Shown: positions 7,737-16,520, counted from the first letter of the stretch. The stretch: DNA of 64,000 nt from CAZUDI01 sp964618975 (GCA_964618975.1 CAZUDI010000015.1:1-64000); one strand, 5' to 3'. The notes: generated by a model from the letters alone, not told the origin. Program-made: numbers and translations.

Positions 7737-8720
7737 ATGATCGTAAAGGAACTCAACCAGAGAGGGCAGAGTCGGCCCCAGTTTTCAAAGGATTATGGGC
7801 CCACCCGACCGCTGGCCCTCTTCACGGAGAGCATGGTCGCGCTCCTCTCCAGTACCACCACCCACTCGGCCTTCGTGGACCTTGTTTCCCTCATGGGGCA
7901 GACTTTTCCCCTGGCCGCCCCCTCGGTGTACGTGCTGCAGGAGACTGGTGCGGCCAAGGTGTATTCGGTGCTCGAACGGGATCAGGGCGGCAGGGACGAT
8001 GCCGTGCGCGTGCTGGGCACCAAGCAGTTCTCCTATGTACGCCTGCAGATCGGGGGGCACCCCCCCATGCTCAAGGAGCGTCTGGATCTCACCCTCATGG
8101 GAAGCTCCCAGGTGCGGGTGATCGTGTCGATCAACTCGGGGATTCATGACGAGATCTTCCGTGAATGGGTCAAATTATTGGCGCCCGCCGTGGCAAAAAT
8201 GATGGATAACGAGCAGCTGCGGGACCTCGCCTTCCGGGACGCCCTGACCGGGGTGATGAACTACCGGGCCTTCAGGGAGATGGTCCAGGCCGAATGCGAC
8301 CGCTGCTGCCGCTATAACACCACCTTTTCCCTCATCATGCTGGATATCGACTGGTTCAAACGCATCAATGACCGTTTCGGCCATCAGATGGGCGATTCAG
8401 TGCTTAGAGATGTGGCCGTACGCCTGCTGCAGTGCGTACGCAAGTCGGACCTCGTGTTCCGCTATGGCGGCGAGGAATTCGCGATCCTCATGCCCCATAC
8501 CGACCTGGAAAAGGCGCTCAACCTGGCGGAACGGATCCGGCGCGCCGTGGAACGCATGCGCTTCGGGGGCGATACGGGCATCACGGTCAGCCTGGGGGTG
8601 AGTCAATATGAGGATGGACTTGCCCCGCACGATCTTGTAAAACGCTCGGACAGGGGACTCTATCTCGCCAAGGAGAAGGGCCGCAACCGAACCGAAACGC
8701 TCCACAGGGATGGGAAATGA
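7737..8720 (+). CDS. Diguanylate cyclase with N-terminal GAF-like sensor
   Basis: A cytoplasmic protein of about 327 residues with no transmembrane segment. The first 150 residues look like a GAF-type sensor (not certain). The C-terminal GGDEF domain begins at LRDLAFRDALTGVMNYRAF and has the active-site motif RYGGEEF. Five residues before it is RKSD, which fits the RxxD inhibitory site, so product feedback is expected. The start at 7737 is preferred because GGGGAGGG ends 6 nt before it; the ATG at 7731 abuts that sequence. Its stop overlaps the start of the PilZ gene by 4 bp, suggesting that the enzyme and a c-di-GMP receptor are made together. Confidence 0.9.
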   Translation: MIVKELNQRGQSRPQFSKDYGPTRPLALFTESMVALLSSTTTHSAFVDLVSLMGQTFPLAAPSVYVLQETGAAKVYSVLERDQGGRDDAVRVLGTKQFSYVRLQIGGHPPMLKERLDLTLMGSSQVRVIVSINSGIHDEIFREWVKLLAPAVAKMMDNEQLRDLAFRDALTGVMNYRAFREMVQAECDRCCRYNTTFSLIMLDIDWFKRINDRFGHQMGDSVLRDVAVRLLQCVRKSDLVFRYGGEEFAILMPHTDLEKALNLAERIRRAVERMRFGGDTGITVSLGVSQYEDGLAPHDLVKRSDRGLYLAKEKGRNRTETLHRDGK

Positions 8721-9550
8721 ATATCGATAAGCTGCTCAACGTGAAGAACGGGGTGGTCGTGCAAACCTCCGGCGGGGCCCAGCTGTCCGGCCGGGTGGTG
8801 GAGATCGGGGACCAGGATGAGTTCGTCTTCGCCCCCGATAGCGCCGAGGAGATCCAGGACGGAACCCTGGTGAAGATTTCCGATGGCAAGGATTCCGTGC
8901 TCTCCACCGTCAGGGCCAGGGGGGACGCCGGCATCCGCATGGCGATCGAATGCAATGTGTCGCCGGGGCAGGAACGCCGGCAGGACGTGCGCATCTACGA
9001 CAAGATCTATTTCCAGGAAAGGCTCATCTGCCATGCCGTCGATAAGGGCCGCGCCCTGGTTGAGGCCCTGGAACGCATCCGGGCCAACAAGCTCATTATC
9101 GATTCCTTTCTCAAGGGTAAATACGGCCCCCCGGGGGCCGACGAGATACCCCATACCCGGGAGGCGCCTTTCAACCAGGCCCTGTGGGAGGTCAACCGCA
9201 AGCTGGATCTGCTTATCCATATGACCCTGACCGCGGATTTCAGAACCCTCATGCAGACCTCCCCGGCCGAGGTGAACATCTCGGCCTCGGGCATCCGCTT
9301 TATCACGAACCATGCATATGCCGAAGGGGATGTCCTGGAGGTGGAAATGATTCTGCCCATGGTCCCCCTGTTGTTCATGCGCCTGGCCGCGGAGGTCATC
9401 CGCGTCAAGCCGGTCACGAGCTATGAGGTCGAGCGCTTCGCCGTGGCCACCCGCTTCCTGGAGACCGACCCCGGAGACAAGGACGACATCATCCGCTATC
9501 TGTTCCGGCGTCAGCGGGAGATCCTCAGGCGCCGGCAGGGCGCTCGCTGA
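8717..9550 (+). CDS. PilZ-domain protein, likely c-di-GMP receptor
   Basis: The 277-residue protein carries both halves of the PilZ signature: RxxxR at residues 88-92 (ERRQDVR) and NxSxxG at 187-192 (NISASGIRF). The usual gap between these is about 30 residues; here it is about 95, with an apparently helical, charged insert (about 105-175) containing LWEVNRKLDLLIHM. The N-terminal 80 residues resemble the beta-rich domain seen before PilZ in YcgR-type proteins. Its ATGA overlap with the upstream cyclase makes a signal/receptor pair. The downstream target is unknown. Confidence 0.8.
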   Translation: MNIDKLLNVKNGVVVQTSGGAQLSGRVVEIGDQDEFVFAPDSAEEIQDGTLVKISDGKDSVLSTVRARGDAGIRMAIECNVSPGQERRQDVRIYDKIYFQERLICHAVDKGRALVEALERIRANKLIIDSFLKGKYGPPGADEIPHTREAPFNQALWEVNRKLDLLIHMTLTADFRTLMQTSPAEVNISASGIRFITNHAYAEGDVLEVEMILPMVPLLFMRLAAEVIRVKPVTSYEVERFAVATRFLETDPGDKDDIIRYLFRRQREILRRRQGAR

Positions 9551-9617
9551 GGCCTACCGGCCGGCCCCGAGAAGTCTTCACCTCAAGCGACATCCCCCCG
9601 CACAAGGAGGCATCCCT

Positions 9618-9698
9618 ATGGGCGAGGGAAGGTCTTCTGTCTCAGCCGAAGGCCGCCCTCCATGGTCTGTTGCCTTGAGAAACGCTGTCCTTGCCTGA
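9618..9698 (+). CDS. Possible 26-codon small ORF with a consensus ribosome binding site
   Basis: An ATG at 9618 follows a perfect AAGGAGG with a 7-nt gap and opens 26 codons (MGEGRSSVSAEGRPPWSVAL and six more). The stop codon lies within a hairpin (CCTTGCC at 9689-9695, GGCAAGG at 9708-9714). The peptide resembles nothing I know. It sits between the PilZ gene and the mrcB promoter. It may be a chance reading, a leader peptide or a small protein. Confidence 0.2.
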   Translation: MGEGRSSVSAEGRPPWSVALRNAVLA

Positions 9699-9728
9699 TG
9701 CACTCCGGGCAAGGGGCGGCATTTCGCA

Positions 9729-9758
9729 TTGACACCGGATAACCGAGCCGCCTATAGT
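9729..9758 (+). promoter_or_regulatory. Strong sigma-70 promoter of mrcB
   Basis: TTGACA (9729-9734) and TATAGT (9753-9758) are 18 bp apart. Transcription is expected to start at about 9764-9766, immediately before the GTG start codon at 9767, which has no ribosome binding site. This predicts a leaderless mRNA. Confidence 0.6.
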
Positions 9759-9766
9759 CAGTCCCT

Positions 9767-12007
9767 GTGGAGCTCAAAGGCCGGATTTTCTCTGGAACAC
9801 TGCTCGTCCTGGTGGTTCTCGCTGCCCTTGTCACCCTGGATGCCTATCGCCAGGTGCAAAAGATCGACGACGGATCACTCTGGCATCTGCCGTCACGGAT
9901 CTACGGCCGGCCGTGTACCATAACGGCGGGAACGGATATCGAGCTGCTTGGACTGACAGGGAGGCTGGAACGACTGCGCTACCGCGAGGTGGCAACGGTG
10001 AGCACCCCCGGGGAATATGCGAGCTCTCCTTCCGGGATTACGATCTACCTGAGGGGCTTCCGTGAGGCCGGGCGTCAGGAGCCCCCCCGTAAGGTGAGTC
10101 TGGCCCTCGATGGGGCGCTGGTGCGCGGCGTGACCGAGTTGGAGACGCGTGCCGAGCTGGCGCACATCGCGCTGGAGCCCGAATGTCTGGCCGAGGTCTT
10201 CGGCGAAGGCTATGAGGATCGCAGCATCGTGCAATTGAGCGATTGTCCCGCCGCGCTGATCGATGCCATCATTGCCACCGAGGACCGGCGTTTCTATGCG
10301 CACCGCGGCATCGACCTGCGCTCCGTGATACGGGCGGCGCTGGTGAATCTGAGATACGGCGGGATCCGCGAGGGGGCCTCCACCATAACCCAGCAACTCA
10401 TCAAGAATCTGTTCCTTTCCAGTCAGCGGACCTTCTGGAGGAAGTGCCGCGAGGTATGGATCACGCTCGTCATGGAGGCGGTCTATTCCAAGGACGAGAT
10501 CCTCGAGCTCTACCTCAACGAGGTCTATATGGGGCAGTGGGGCCATGCCGGGATCTACGGCGTGGGCCGGGCGGCACGGCTGTTTTTCGACAAGGAGCCC
10601 TCCGCGCTCAGCCTGGAGGAGGCGGCGCTTCTGGCGGGTATCATCCGAGCCCCGAACCGCTATTCCCCATATGCCTTTCCGGCCCGGGCCCTGGCGCGGC
10701 GCAACACCGTGCTGGAACTCATGCGTGACGAGGGCAAGCTGGACGCTCCGGCCGTTGAGCTGGCCCTGAAATCCGAGATGGCGGTCGTGCCTCTGCCCCC
10801 CCGACAGAGACTGGCTCCCTATTTCATTGACCATATCCTGGAGACCATCCGGGAGCGTTATCCCGTGAGCCTGCTGGCACGGGGGGGGTACCACATCTCG
10901 ACCACGATCGATCCGCACATTCAGCGGGTGGTGGAGGACCGTCTCGCCCGGGGCATCGAGCACCTTTCGCGCGGCGCTGTCCCTGCGCTGCAGGGGGCGG
11001 CGGTAGTCTGCGATCCCTCCACCGGTGAGATCCTGGCCATGGCGGGGGGCAGGGACTACGCGGAAAGCCAGTTCAACCGGGCCACGAATATCACGCGGCA
11101 TGTGGGCTCGCTGATCAAACCCGTGATCTACTACACCGCCCTGCGCCGGGGCTATACCCTGGCGAGTCTGGTCCAGGATGACCCACTCAGCCTGGAGATG
11201 GGGGATGGTTCGCCGTGGCGCCCGGAGAACTATGACCATATGAGCCACGGCGAGATCATGCTGGTGGACGCCCTGATACATTCCTACAATCTCGCCACGG
11301 TCAGGCTGGGGCGGGCGCTCGGGAGCGGCAACGTGATCTTTGAGATGCAGCAGATGCTGCCCTCTCTGGCGGTAGCGGACAACCCGTCCGTCCTCCTGGG
11401 GGCCGTACCGTGCTCCCCGCTCGATGTGGCCATGCTCTACTGCGGCCTTGCCAACGGCGGATGCCGGGTGCGCCCCCGGGTGTACAGCGCGATCGAGAAC
11501 GAGCACGGAACCGTGGTGGAGCAATGTGCCCCTTCCGAGCCCGTGAGGGTGTGGGACGCCTCGGTGGTCTATCTGATGAATGCGGCGCTCAAAGATGTGC
11601 TCGTGACAGGGACCGCCCGCGCGGCACACCTCTACGGCATGCCCGCCAACGTCTGCGGCAAGACGGGCACCACCGACGAGGAGCGCGACGCGTGGTTCGT
11701 GGGCTTCACCCCCGAGCTGGTGGTGGCGGTCTGGATCGGAAACGACGAGTACCTGCCGGTGGGTCTGACCGGGGCCACCGGCGCGCTGCCCGTGGCCTCC
11801 ATGATCATGGGTGCGATCACGCGGCCGGGGCCAGTGTCTCCCCCGGACGACATCGTGCTGTGCGCCGTGGACCCCGCCAACGGCAAGCGGGCCTCGCGCT
11901 GGAACAGCAACCGGCGCACGTTGCCCTTTATCCGGGGCACCGAACCCACCGAGGTCTCGCGCGAGGACCTTCCGGGGATCCTGAAATTCTTCCGGTCCGT
12001 CTTTTAG
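9767..12007 (+). CDS. mrcB: Class A penicillin-binding protein, PBP1B type (transglycosylase/transpeptidase)
   Basis: A bifunctional inner-membrane enzyme (746 residues) that polymerises and crosslinks peptidoglycan. After a short cytoplasmic tail and one transmembrane helix (about 8-26) comes a UB2H-like region (LWHLPSRIYGRP). Then follow the GT51 transglycosylase (EDRRFYAHRG with the catalytic Glu near 171, EGASTITQQL, KDEILELYLNEVYMG) and a transpeptidase with SLIK (Ser near 448), SYN and KTG (near 631, CGKTGTTDE). The UB2H-like region and length favour PBP1B over PBP1A. The start is GTG at 9767 directly after the promoter. It converges with the GT-C/TPR gene. Confidence 0.92.
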   Translation: MELKGRIFSGTLLVLVVLAALVTLDAYRQVQKIDDGSLWHLPSRIYGRPCTITAGTDIELLGLTGRLERLRYREVATVSTPGEYASSPSGITIYLRGFREAGRQEPPRKVSLALDGALVRGVTELETRAELAHIALEPECLAEVFGEGYEDRSIVQLSDCPAALIDAIIATEDRRFYAHRGIDLRSVIRAALVNLRYGGIREGASTITQQLIKNLFLSSQRTFWRKCREVWITLVMEAVYSKDEILELYLNEVYMGQWGHAGIYGVGRAARLFFDKEPSALSLEEAALLAGIIRAPNRYSPYAFPARALARRNTVLELMRDEGKLDAPAVELALKSEMAVVPLPPRQRLAPYFIDHILETIRERYPVSLLARGGYHISTTIDPHIQRVVEDRLARGIEHLSRGAVPALQGAAVVCDPSTGEILAMAGGRDYAESQFNRATNITRHVGSLIKPVIYYTALRRGYTLASLVQDDPLSLEMGDGSPWRPENYDHMSHGEIMLVDALIHSYNLATVRLGRALGSGNVIFEMQQMLPSLAVADNPSVLLGAVPCSPLDVAMLYCGLANGGCRVRPRVYSAIENEHGTVVEQCAPSEPVRVWDASVVYLMNAALKDVLVTGTARAAHLYGMPANVCGKTGTTDEERDAWFVGFTPELVVAVWIGNDEYLPVGLTGATGALPVASMIMGAITRPGPVSPPDDIVLCAVDPANGKRASRWNSNRRTLPFIRGTEPTEVSREDLPGILKFFRSVF

Positions 12008-12012
12008 TCGCT

Positions 12013-12083
12013 CTGGGTCAGATTCCCTGCTGATTGCACCATCGACAGGGTTCCAGGGCTTGCCCTGGGGTGCATACCCCTGA
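12013..12083 (+). repeat. Dispersed hairpin repeat, copy A
   Basis: One of at least eight copies in this window. Aligned parts are GATTCCCTGCTGATTGCA, CCAGGGCTTGCCCTGG (a near-perfect small palindrome) and GGGGTGCATACCCCTGATGA. It lies just after mrcB and before the 42-bp palindrome. Confidence 0.6.
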
Positions 12084-12102
12084 TGATAAAATTCTTGAAA
12101 GA

Positions 12103-12144
12103 GGACTTAAGGAAAACTTCTTGCAAGAAGTTTTCCTTAAGTCC
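12103..12144. terminator. Perfect 42-bp palindrome between convergent genes
   Basis: The sequence from 12103 to 12144 equals its own reverse complement: 19-bp arms beginning GGACTTAAGGAAAACTTCT around the centre TGCA. It lies between the ends of two converging genes, so it can serve as a two-way terminator, although there is no clear T-run at either end. A mobile or recombination origin is the alternative. Confidence 0.5.
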
Positions 12145-12189
12145 CGTGAGACTAGCCGTGTCTGTCTTCTTAAAGTTCTCTCAATTGGA

Positions 12190-14058
12190 TCAGGGTGCCC
12201 TGGTCTGTGGCGGGGTGGTTCGGTCACCCGGCGCCGGGATGCGGCGCGGCAGGCCTGAGGAGATGCGGGAGGCCGTCTGGCTGTCGCCCATGGAGGTGAA
12301 GGCCGCGGCGAGCTGGGAAAGCAGGGCGGGGTTGCCGCGGGACAGTTTGAGGGCCTCATCCAGATAGCCTTTCCCCTGCGCGGGCTGTCCGGTTTTCCAG
12401 AGGCCCAGCCCGAGGCGCAGCGCGATGTGGGGGCCGTATGGACGGGTATTTCCCAGCGAGTCTTTGAGCTGGGCATAGACCGAGATGGCGCCCTCGTAGT
12501 CGCCCTTTTCCCAGTAGGCGTTGGCCAGGCCGAGCTGGGCCTTGGTCAGCCCCGGCTTCAGCCTCAGGGCCTGCAGGTAGTTATGGATGGCATGATCGTA
12601 CTGGTGCATCATCATCTGCGCCAGGGCCAGGTTGCTGATGGCCAGGTAGTCGTAGGGCAGGTATTCTATGGCCCGCATACACAGGTCGGCGGCCTCCTGG
12701 TAGCGACCCTGTCGGATGTAGAGCTCCGAGAGGTTGACATTGGCCGGGCTCGAGCGCGGGTATTTCGCCAGGGTGTCCTCCCACAGCGTGAGGGAATTCT
12801 GCCAGATGTCGTTCTGTCGCACGGTCATGGCCGCATAGCCCCCTGTAAGGCAGGCGATGAGAGCGGCAGCTACCAGCATCGGGAAGCGCGGCGAGAGGCC
12901 CGGCAGGGTCAGGCGCCATTGCCAGAGTAGCGTAAGGACATAACCCAGAAGGACGCACCAGCTCAGGGAAGGCAGCAGCGCATAGCGGTCAGCCATGATC
13001 TGGGCTATGGGCAGGACATGGGCGACCGGCAGCAGGAAGAGGTAGAACCAGACCACGAAAAAGGCGATCAGCGCCTTTCTGCGCACGACGGCGATCATTG
13101 CCCCGGTCACGATCAGCAGGTTGGTTCCCAGGAAGGCCCAGGCCTGCCAGCTCTTGGGGTCGGTGGAGAGCTCGATGGGATAGTCGGCCGCGTAGTTGAT
13201 ATGGAAGCCGATCAGGGCGATGTAACTGACGAAGATCTGCGAGACGGCCAGCAGATTGGTCCCTACGGAGCCCCCGTGCCAGGGTTTGATGCCGCCGGCA
13301 TCCGACATGGTGCTAAGGAGTCGCCAGATGAGGGGGATCACGAGGATCAGCAGGGGCAGGTACACGAGCAGGCGTCGCTTCCAGAAGGCGCGCGTCGGCT
13401 TCTGGCGATGGATCAGGAGATCCAGGACGATAAGGACCACGGGGAGCACCAGGGCCGTGGGTTTGGAGAGGATGGCGAGGATCAGGGCCACCAGGCACAG
13501 CGCCCCGTGGACGCGCGCCCCGGAGCGCGCCCTGAGAAAGGCGTACAGGCACACGAAGGTGAAGAGCCCCAGGAGGGGCTCCTTGCGTGCATAGAGCCAG
13601 GTGACACTCTCCACGTGGACCGGGTGCACGGCATAGATGAGGGTGGTCAGGCTCGCCCAGATGACGGGAACCCGGTCATCCTCACTCAGGAGGTCGAAGA
13701 GCTCCCGCAGGAACAGCCAGCAGGCGATGATCATGAAGGTGTAGAGCCAGATGCTGTGCAGGTGCATCCCCGGGACGGGATTTTCCCCGAAGAGGGCGAA
13801 GTCGAGCATGTACGAGAGGTCGCGCACCGGCTGGAAGGTGGAGCCCGCCCGGGGGGTGAGGACCTCCCGGAGATTTTCGGGGGTGAGGGCCTGCAGGGTG
13901 GTGCGGGAGAACAGTGCCGGGTCGTCCCAGTTGGTGGGGAGGTTGTCAAGGGTGTTGTAGTAGAGGGCCAGGATCAGGACGGGCAGGGCCAGGAGAAAGA
14001 GGAGATGGGCGCGGTTTGAAGGTGTTGGCAAGGGTTCTTTCCTTTCAGGTGGCGGCAT
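12190..14058 (-). CDS. Polytopic GT-C-like membrane protein with C-terminal TPRs (TMTC/O-mannosyltransferase-like)
   Basis: 622 residues with about eleven predicted transmembrane helices from residue 18 to about 425. An early luminal/periplasmic acidic motif (NWDDPALF) is typical of GT-C glycosyltransferases that use lipid-linked sugars. The remainder (about 440-600) is tetratricopeptide repeats (for example SPANVNLSELYIRQGRYQEA). Similar proteins are annotated as tetratricopeptide membrane proteins related to eukaryotic TMTC O-mannosyltransferases. Substrate and acceptor are unknown. The start at 14058 has only a weak ribosome binding site, and a shorter start a few codons in is possible. 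It converges with mrcB. Confidence 0.7.
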   Translation of the reverse strand: MPPPERKEPLPTPSNRAHLLFLLALPVLILALYYNTLDNLPTNWDDPALFSRTTLQALTPENLREVLTPRAGSTFQPVRDLSYMLDFALFGENPVPGMHLHSIWLYTFMIIACWLFLRELFDLLSEDDRVPVIWASLTTLIYAVHPVHVESVTWLYARKEPLLGLFTFVCLYAFLRARSGARVHGALCLVALILAILSKPTALVLPVVLIVLDLLIHRQKPTRAFWKRRLLVYLPLLILVIPLIWRLLSTMSDAGGIKPWHGGSVGTNLLAVSQIFVSYIALIGFHINYAADYPIELSTDPKSWQAWAFLGTNLLIVTGAMIAVVRRKALIAFFVVWFYLFLLPVAHVLPIAQIMADRYALLPSLSWCVLLGYVLTLLWQWRLTLPGLSPRFPMLVAAALIACLTGGYAAMTVRQNDIWQNSLTLWEDTLAKYPRSSPANVNLSELYIRQGRYQEAADLCMRAIEYLPYDYLAISNLALAQMMMHQYDHAIHNYLQALRLKPGLTKAQLGLANAYWEKGDYEGAISVYAQLKDSLGNTRPYGPHIALRLGLGLWKTGQPAQGKGYLDEALKLSRGNPALLSQLAAAFTSMGDSQTASRISSGLPRRIPAPGDRTTPPQTRAP

Positions 14059-14240
14059 CAGGCGGGTAAGCGGCCATCCCCCGGGGCGAAGAACTCCGGA
14101 GCGAAGCCGGCCGGCATCCTGGTGTGCATGATATCGCGCGTATCAAGCGGGGATAATGCATCGGCTGGATCGCAGATGCGGGCAGAGGTTATCAAGGCCA
14201 TAAGGTCCTGTATCGGCTGGTCCGCAGTGCGGCTTGAGGG

Positions 14241-14257
14241 GGTGCCCGTTTGGCACC
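14241..14257. promoter_or_regulatory. Inverted repeat upstream of the aminotransferase promoter
   Basis: GGTGCC and GGCACC flank CGTTT, ending 5 bp before the -35 box at 14263. This is a plausible regulator site; no regulator can be named. Confidence 0.25.
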
Positions 14258-14262
14258 ACCGG

Positions 14263-14291
14263 TGGACAATGCGGCGCAGGGCTGATATACT
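14263..14291 (+). promoter_or_regulatory. Sigma-70 promoter of the aminotransferase gene
   Basis: TGGACA (14263-14268) and TATACT (14286-14291) are 17 bp apart, each one base off consensus. The expected start of transcription is near 14298, 27 nt before the ATG. Confidence 0.5.
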
Positions 14292-14324
14292 TCTGTGGCG
14301 ATTCCGCAAGGGGAGGAAGTCACG

Positions 14325-15476
14325 ATGGTAGCTCACCGGATGAAGGCGTATGCGCAGAGTTCTTCGTGGATTCGCCGCATGTTCGAGGAAGGCACCCGAC
14401 TGAAGGCCATTCACGGCCCGGACAGGGTCTATGATTTCAGCCTGGGGAACCCGGATGTTCCCCCCCCGCCGCAGGTGCTCGAGGCCATGGCCGCCCACGC
14501 ACGGGGCATGTCCCACGGCTATATGGCCAACGCCGGCTATCCCGAGGTGCGCGCCCAGGTCGCCGCGCACGCCTCCAAGATGTACGGGGTGGATCTTGCG
14601 GCCGAGGATATCATCATGACCTGTGGCGCTGGCGGTGGTCTGAATGTCGTGCTCAAGGCCATCCTGGATCCCGGAGATGAGGTCGTGGCCATCGCCCCCT
14701 ATTTCGTGGAGTACGGTTTCTATGCCGAGAATCATGGGGGGCGCCTGGTGGCGGTGGCCTGTGACGAGACCTTTCTGCCGGATGCCGAGCGCATTCGCAA
14801 GGCCCTGACCGCGCGCACCAAGGCCCTGATCATCAATTCACCCAACAACCCCAGTGGCCGGGTCTATCCCCGGGGGATCCTGGAGAACCTGGCACACGTG
14901 CTGGCAGACCATCCCCAGGTGCTGCTCATCTCCGACGAGCCCTATCGGGGGATCGTCTACGACGGCCACGAGGTCCCCTCGGTGCTGGCGGTTTCTCCCA
15001 ACACGGTCGTGGTGACCTCGGCCTCGAAGGAGCTCTCCCTGGCCGGACAGCGCATCGGCTATATCGCCCTGAGCCCTCAGGTCTCCGAGCGCGAGGAACT
15101 GCTCGGCGCCATGGTCCTGGCCACGCGCATCCTGGGCTTCGTCAATGCCCCGGCGCTCATGCAGCGCGTCTATGCCGAATGCCTGAACGAGCGTGTGGAT
15201 GTGGCCCTCTATGCCCGGCGCCGCGATGCCCTGCGCGCGATTTTCGACGCGTCGGGCCTGTCCTATGCACCCCCGGAAGGCACCTTCTACCTCTTCGTGA
15301 AATCCCCGCTACAAGACGAGACGGTCTTCTGCCAGGAATTACTCAAGGAGCGGATCCTGGCTGTGCCAGGGCGGGGGTTCGGCTATCCGGGCTATGTGCG
15401 TTTCGCCTACTGCGTCGATGAGCGTACGATCACGGGCGCCTCCCCGGGGATAGGCCGTGTGATGGAACGCCTGTGA
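14325..15476 (+). CDS. Class I/II PLP-dependent aminotransferase (aspartate aminotransferase-like)
   Basis: A 383-residue fold-type I aminotransferase. Visible: NSPNNPSGR (pyridine-facing Asn), SDEPYRGIVYDG (the Asp that contacts the PLP nitrogen and its Tyr) and SASKELSLAGQR, whose lysine (about 235) forms the Schiff base. The start at 14325 follows GGGAGGA by 7 nt; the frame is open from a GTG at 14295, but that lies upstream of the ribosome binding site. The substrate is not clear; relatives act on aspartate, alanine or aromatic amino acids. It stands alone between a divergent GT-C/TPR gene and a convergent small gene. Confidence 0.88.
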   Translation: MVAHRMKAYAQSSSWIRRMFEEGTRLKAIHGPDRVYDFSLGNPDVPPPPQVLEAMAAHARGMSHGYMANAGYPEVRAQVAAHASKMYGVDLAAEDIIMTCGAGGGLNVVLKAILDPGDEVVAIAPYFVEYGFYAENHGGRLVAVACDETFLPDAERIRKALTARTKALIINSPNNPSGRVYPRGILENLAHVLADHPQVLLISDEPYRGIVYDGHEVPSVLAVSPNTVVVTSASKELSLAGQRIGYIALSPQVSEREELLGAMVLATRILGFVNAPALMQRVYAECLNERVDVALYARRRDALRAIFDASGLSYAPPEGTFYLFVKSPLQDETVFCQELLKERILAVPGRGFGYPGYVRFAYCVDERTITGASPGIGRVMERL

Positions 15477-15486
15477 GGTCTGTGGT

Positions 15487-15771
15487 TTACAGATAATAGC
15501 CGAGGATCTTTTTGTGCTGCAGTTCCTCGATGGCCCCGGGGTCGTCCCGGACCGACCGCATGCAGTAGTTTCTCCAGTGTCTCACCGCCTCCGGGAGGGA
15601 GGTGAAGGTCCTCTGCCGCACGATCTCGCCCCGGGAATCCTTGACGGCCATGTACCGGTTGGGGTTTCTGGTCTTGATGAGCTTGAAGCCCCCGTATTCG
15701 TCGATGATCTGGTACCCGCCGTAGTCATTCAGATATCTGAGGTCGACGACTTCATCGCTGAATACCGCCAT
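15487..15771 (-). CDS. Small conserved-looking hypothetical protein
   Basis: A 94-residue protein starting MAVFSDEVVDLRYLNDYGGY and ending KKILGYYL, with no signal peptide or membrane helix. I chose the start at 15771 because GGGAGGAA lies 6 nt upstream; the frame stays open much further but the upstream part is proline/arginine-rich and looks non-coding. The middle (GGFKLIKTRNPNRYMAVKDS) looks like a small beta-sheet domain, with a helical C-terminus. I do not recognise the family. Confidence 0.6.
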   Translation of the reverse strand: MAVFSDEVVDLRYLNDYGGYQIIDEYGGFKLIKTRNPNRYMAVKDSRGEIVRQRTFTSLPEAVRHWRNYCMRSVRDDPGAIEELQHKKILGYYL

Positions 15772-16085
15772 GTCTCTTCCTCCCAGGCCAAAATAATCGC
15801 TCATTGAGGTCGAGATGCTCACGGAGAGGATGGTGGGGCACCTTCTCCCGATGCCGCTCCATTTTATCGGCAAGGGGCGCCCCAGGTCAAGGCCCATTAC
15901 GGAAAGAGGACGGATCCGGGACAGTGTGCCCGCCCCGGTGTGTATGGCGGTCTCCCGGGGCAGAAAGGGGGGTGGTCCGGGACCTGCTCCGGCTCTCATA
16001 GGCATGATTTAAAGCCGCTTCCTTGACAAGCGCCGGGAACCATTTATGATTGATAAGGGATGACCATTATGTCAGGAGGTGGCGT

Positions 16086-16367
16086 ATGAACAAGTCGGAT
16101 ATGATCACACAGCTCTCCGAGAACATGGCGCTGCACCCGAAAAAGGCCGAGGTCGTGGTGAATACCATTCTCAACTCGATGGTGCGGGCCATGCAGCAGA
16201 ACAAGCGGGTTGAGGTGCGTGGCTTCGGCAGCTTCGTGATCCGGAAGTATCATCCCTATGTGGGGCGCAATCCCAAGACCGGCGAAAGGATTCATGTGGA
16301 TGCCAAGCGTCTCCCGTTCTTCAAGACCGGCAAGAACATGAAGATCAGGGTCAACAGCCAGGTCTGA
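16086..16367 (+). CDS. DNA-bending protein of the HU/IHF family (IHF-beta-like)
   Basis: A 93-residue histone-like protein. The N-terminus MNKSDMITQL and the arm region RGFGSFVIRKYHPYVGRNPKTGE match the DNA-binding beta-ribbon; the proline of the RNP motif (GRNPKTGE) intercalates DNA in known members. The sequence is closer to IHF-beta than to HU (EVRGFGSF, KTGK at the end). It starts at 16086 behind a strong AGGAGGTGG. It may act at the IHF-like site found at 38496-38508, but which IHF/HU protein binds there is not known. Confidence 0.87.
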   Translation: MNKSDMITQLSENMALHPKKAEVVVNTILNSMVRAMQQNKRVEVRGFGSFVIRKYHPYVGRNPKTGERIHVDAKRLPFFKTGKNMKIRVNSQV

Positions 16368-16520
16368 TGGTACGTCACGATCATTGGACAAGCAAAGCCT
16401 TGCCCTGCGGCCTGGAGGGCAGGATTTCCCTGGTATGAATCACGCCCCCTCACCGGCAGGCGGGCTTTGCCTGTTGGCTGTGCTGTGAGAGGCCCGTGCG
16501 GGGGGGTGTCTCGTGCGGGT

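Noticed and set aside
9893..11629. 578-codon open frame opposite mrcB
   Set aside because: Antisense shadow; no domain, no ribosome binding site.
12034..12367. ORFs reading through the 42-bp palindrome
   Set aside because: Their codons come from the palindrome and from the antisense of the GT-C/TPR gene; no support.
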